A stretch of DNA of 64,000 nt from GCA-002050365 sp038235165. GTDB taxonomy: Bacteria; Acidobacteriota; Blastocatellia; Pyrinomonadales; Pyrinomonadaceae. Shown here piece after piece: positions 62,624-64,000 of the stretch. The translations under genes and the position numbers were made by a program. A model generated the notes under the pieces. That model worked only from the letters and a program-made list of their open reading frames with translations. It did no database searches and had not been told where the DNA came from. How positions within the stretch are numbered: the first letter of the stretch is position 1; the number at the start of each line of letters is the position of its first letter. The stretch lies in NCBI GenBank assembly GCA_038235165.1, contig JBBSUG010000022.1, positions 9,481-73,480 on the forward strand, in the 5' to 3' direction.

Positions 62624-63172
62624 ATGATTAAATATAAGTTCACAAGAATAGTTTTACTCTTTGCCATATTCATTTCGAGTTTGTCTTGTTACCGCGAAAA
62701 TGTTGAGAAAATTTCAAGTAATGTTGATGCGCCTTTTGACATTATCCAAGAAGAATATGCTGTTTATAAAACTCTCTTGAAAGATAAGAGAAAGAGCTTC
62801 ATTGTATTATATGGTTCGCCCGATGAAGCATTTGGAGTTAATCGTGAATTCTTTGCAGAACAATTTTCTGAACTGCAAACTGATACTTTAGACGCTTACT
62901 TAAAAAGAAACCAAAATACACTTTCGATTGATAAACAGCCAGTTGATTTTGATTATCCTGTAATCGGCAAAATAGACTCCGAGAAAAAATTAGAAAAAGA
63001 ATCTCAATACTACGAATTTTCGAGAGTTGGATTTAGCAAAAATGGTAAGCAAGCATTTGTTCATTTTTCAGATGTTTGCAAAGTATTATGCGGCAAAGGT
63101 GCATATTACTTGTTGAAAAAAGAAGAGAATCATTGGCAAGTTATAAAGGAAGTTATAAGTTGGAAATCGTAA
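62624..63172 (+). CDS. Putative lipoprotein, AT-rich, between two copies of a hydantoinase start
   Basis: A 182-residue product with a signal peptide and lipobox (FISSLSC). The mature domain has VYKTLLKDKRKSFIVLYGSP and ends in HFSDVCKVLCGKGAYYLLKK followed by NHWQVIKEVI, a beta-rich pattern with two close Cys residues. I do not recognise a named family. Its DNA is clearly more AT-rich than its neighbours, suggesting a different history. It ends 6 bp before the intact hydantoinase start, so the two are probably co-transcribed. Confidence 0.75.
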   Translation: MIKYKFTRIVLLFAIFISSLSCYRENVEKISSNVDAPFDIIQEEYAVYKTLLKDKRKSFIVLYGSPDEAFGVNREFFAEQFSELQTDTLDAYLKRNQNTLSIDKQPVDFDYPVIGKIDSEKKLEKESQYYEFSRVGFSKNGKQAFVHFSDVCKVLCGKGAYYLLKKEENHWQVIKEVISWKS

Positions 63173-63178
63173 AATAAT

Positions 63179-64000
63179 ATGAAAACACTAATCAAAAACG
63201 GACGAATTGTAACAGCGGTCGATGACTACAAAGCGGATATTTTAATCGAAGACGAACAAGTTTCGGTCATTGGCAAAACGCTCGAAATGGAAGCGGATAA
63301 AATTATTGACGCTTCCGGCAAACTTGTGATTCCGGGCGGAATTGATCCGCATACGCATATGGAGTTACCGTTCGGCGGGACGGAATCGAGCGATGATTTT
63401 TACACCGGAACTCGCGCGGCGGCGTTTGGCGGGACGACGACGATTATTGATTTCGCGGTGCAGAACAAGGGCGAATCAATGTTGCTCGGCGCGGACAAAT
63501 GGCACGAAAAGGCGCAGGGCAAAGCCGTCATTGATTACGGTTTTCATTTGATTACTACCGATTTTGAAGACCACAACAAACCCGAAATGTTTAAATTGAT
63601 TGACGAAGGCATCACGTCTTTCAAATTATTTATGGCATATCCGGGCGTGTTTTTATCTGATGACGCGACGATTTACCGCGCAATGTCTGCCGCCGGCGAA
63701 CGCGGCGGCTTAGTGTGTATGCACGCCGAAAACGGCATCGTCATTAACGAAATTATCAAAAAGTTTTTGGCGGAAGGCAGAACCGCGCCGAAATATCACG
63801 CGCTGACTCGTCCGACGATTGCCGAAGCCGAAGGTGTGCATCGCGCCATCGCGCTCGCGGAAATGGCGGAAACGCCTGTTTATATCGTGCATTTAAGCTG
63901 CACCGACGCGCTCAACCAAGTCCGGCAAGCGCGTGATCGCGGCATTCCCGCGTTTGCCGAAACCTGTCCGCAATATCTTTTCCTTTCGATTGACGATTAC
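63179..64000 (+). CDS. hydA: Dihydropyrimidinase/D-hydantoinase (3' end outside window)
   Basis: The first 274 codons of an amidohydrolase-superfamily ring-opening enzyme. The metal-binding HxH is in IDPHTHMELPFGG, the carboxylated Lys in SFKLFMAYPG, and the third metal His in VCMHAENG; VYIVHLSC adds another ligand. It would hydrolyse dihydropyrimidines or hydantoins. The frame is open to the last base, so the C-terminal 180-190 residues lie outside. The start at 63179 has no strong Shine-Dalgarno. Two other copies of its 5' end lie at 62468 and 53208. Confidence 0.92.
   Translation, partial: MKTLIKNGRIVTAVDDYKADILIEDEQVSVIGKTLEMEADKIIDASGKLVIPGGIDPHTHMELPFGGTESSDDFYTGTRAAAFGGTTTIIDFAVQNKGESMLLGADKWHEKAQGKAVIDYGFHLITTDFEDHNKPEMFKLIDEGITSFKLFMAYPGVFLSDDATIYRAMSAAGERGGLVCMHAENGIVINEIIKKFLAEGRTAPKYHALTRPTIAEAEGVHRAIALAEMAETPVYIVHLSCTDALNQVRQARDRGIPAFAETCPQYLFLSIDDY

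Noticed and set aside
1..64000. tRNA, rRNA or riboswitch genes
   Set aside because: No T-loop plus anticodon arrangement, rRNA-like stretch or known riboswitch core was recognised by eye; a covariance search would be needed to exclude them.

Overview
The window looks like part of an Acidobacteriota chromosome, most likely class Blastocatellia. That placement is inferred from the gene repertoire and not proven. The supporting genes are two DnaK loci (one with HrcA, one with a MerR-type HspR), an Oar-like TonB receptor with an N-terminal carboxypeptidase-regulatory domain, a Ser/Thr kinase fused to PD40 propeller repeats, a beta-propeller/Y_Y_Y histidine kinase, and secreted right-handed beta-helix proteins. 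DNA is moderate in GC, intergenic regions are rich in palindromes, and both strands are used. I found no tRNA, rRNA, CRISPR array, transposase or prophage.

Layout. 0-3.5 kb: end of hrcA, then grpE and a DnaK paralogue, closed by hairpins. 3.6-9.9 kb: a MITE-like palindrome, a lipoprotein, a hotdog thioesterase, an ABC exporter, mscL, a long helical protein of unknown function and a PrcB-like protein. 10-15.9 kb: a GAF-PAS-GGDEF cyclase, a CusF-Sco copper protein, an internally deleted PAS/GGDEF/EAL protein, a PrxQ-type peroxiredoxin and a MoxR/Mg-chelatase-like ATPase. 16-20.5 kb: canonical dnaK, a toxin-antitoxin pair with an interrupted antitoxin, dnaJ and hspR. A HAIR-like operator overlaps the dnaK promoter. 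20.6-33.8 kb: TonB receptor, DUF4388 protein, smc with an unusual insertion in its head, two unknown proteins, aldehyde dehydrogenase divergent from an Lrp/AsnC regulator, and an EamA exporter.

33.9-49.5 kb: a large Ser/Thr kinase, a secreted reprolysin-type metallopeptidase, an alanyl-tRNA synthetase split into two reading frames by a two-gene nucleotidyltransferase cassette, rsmG, a Lys/Ala/Pro-rich protein, a DinB-family protein, a flavoprotein, a small HExxH protein and an FHA-peptidase fusion. 49.7-53.2 kb: hisG-hisD-hisC. 53.2-64 kb: a remnant of a hydantoinase 5' end, a hybrid sensor kinase with its NarL-type regulator, two tandem secreted beta-helix proteins, a decayed secreted-protein gene, a stand-alone receiver, and a dihydropyrimidinase gene running off the window. 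The 5' end of that last gene is duplicated on the far side of a lipoprotein gene.

How the genes work together. The two chaperone loci suggest separate HrcA and HspR control of the heat-shock response. hisGDC is a biosynthetic operon. Three secreted proteins of different type (metallopeptidase and two beta-helix proteins) end in the same roughly 80-residue beta-domain, which may be a sorting or surface-attachment module. A recurring theme is small accessory genes sitting inside or next to housekeeping genes: the toxin-antitoxin pair in dnaK-dnaJ, the nucleotidyltransferase cassette in alaS, and the lipoprotein gene in the hydantoinase 5' end. Decayed or rearranged coding sequences accompany them. 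All function calls rest on reading the sequence; no database search was run.
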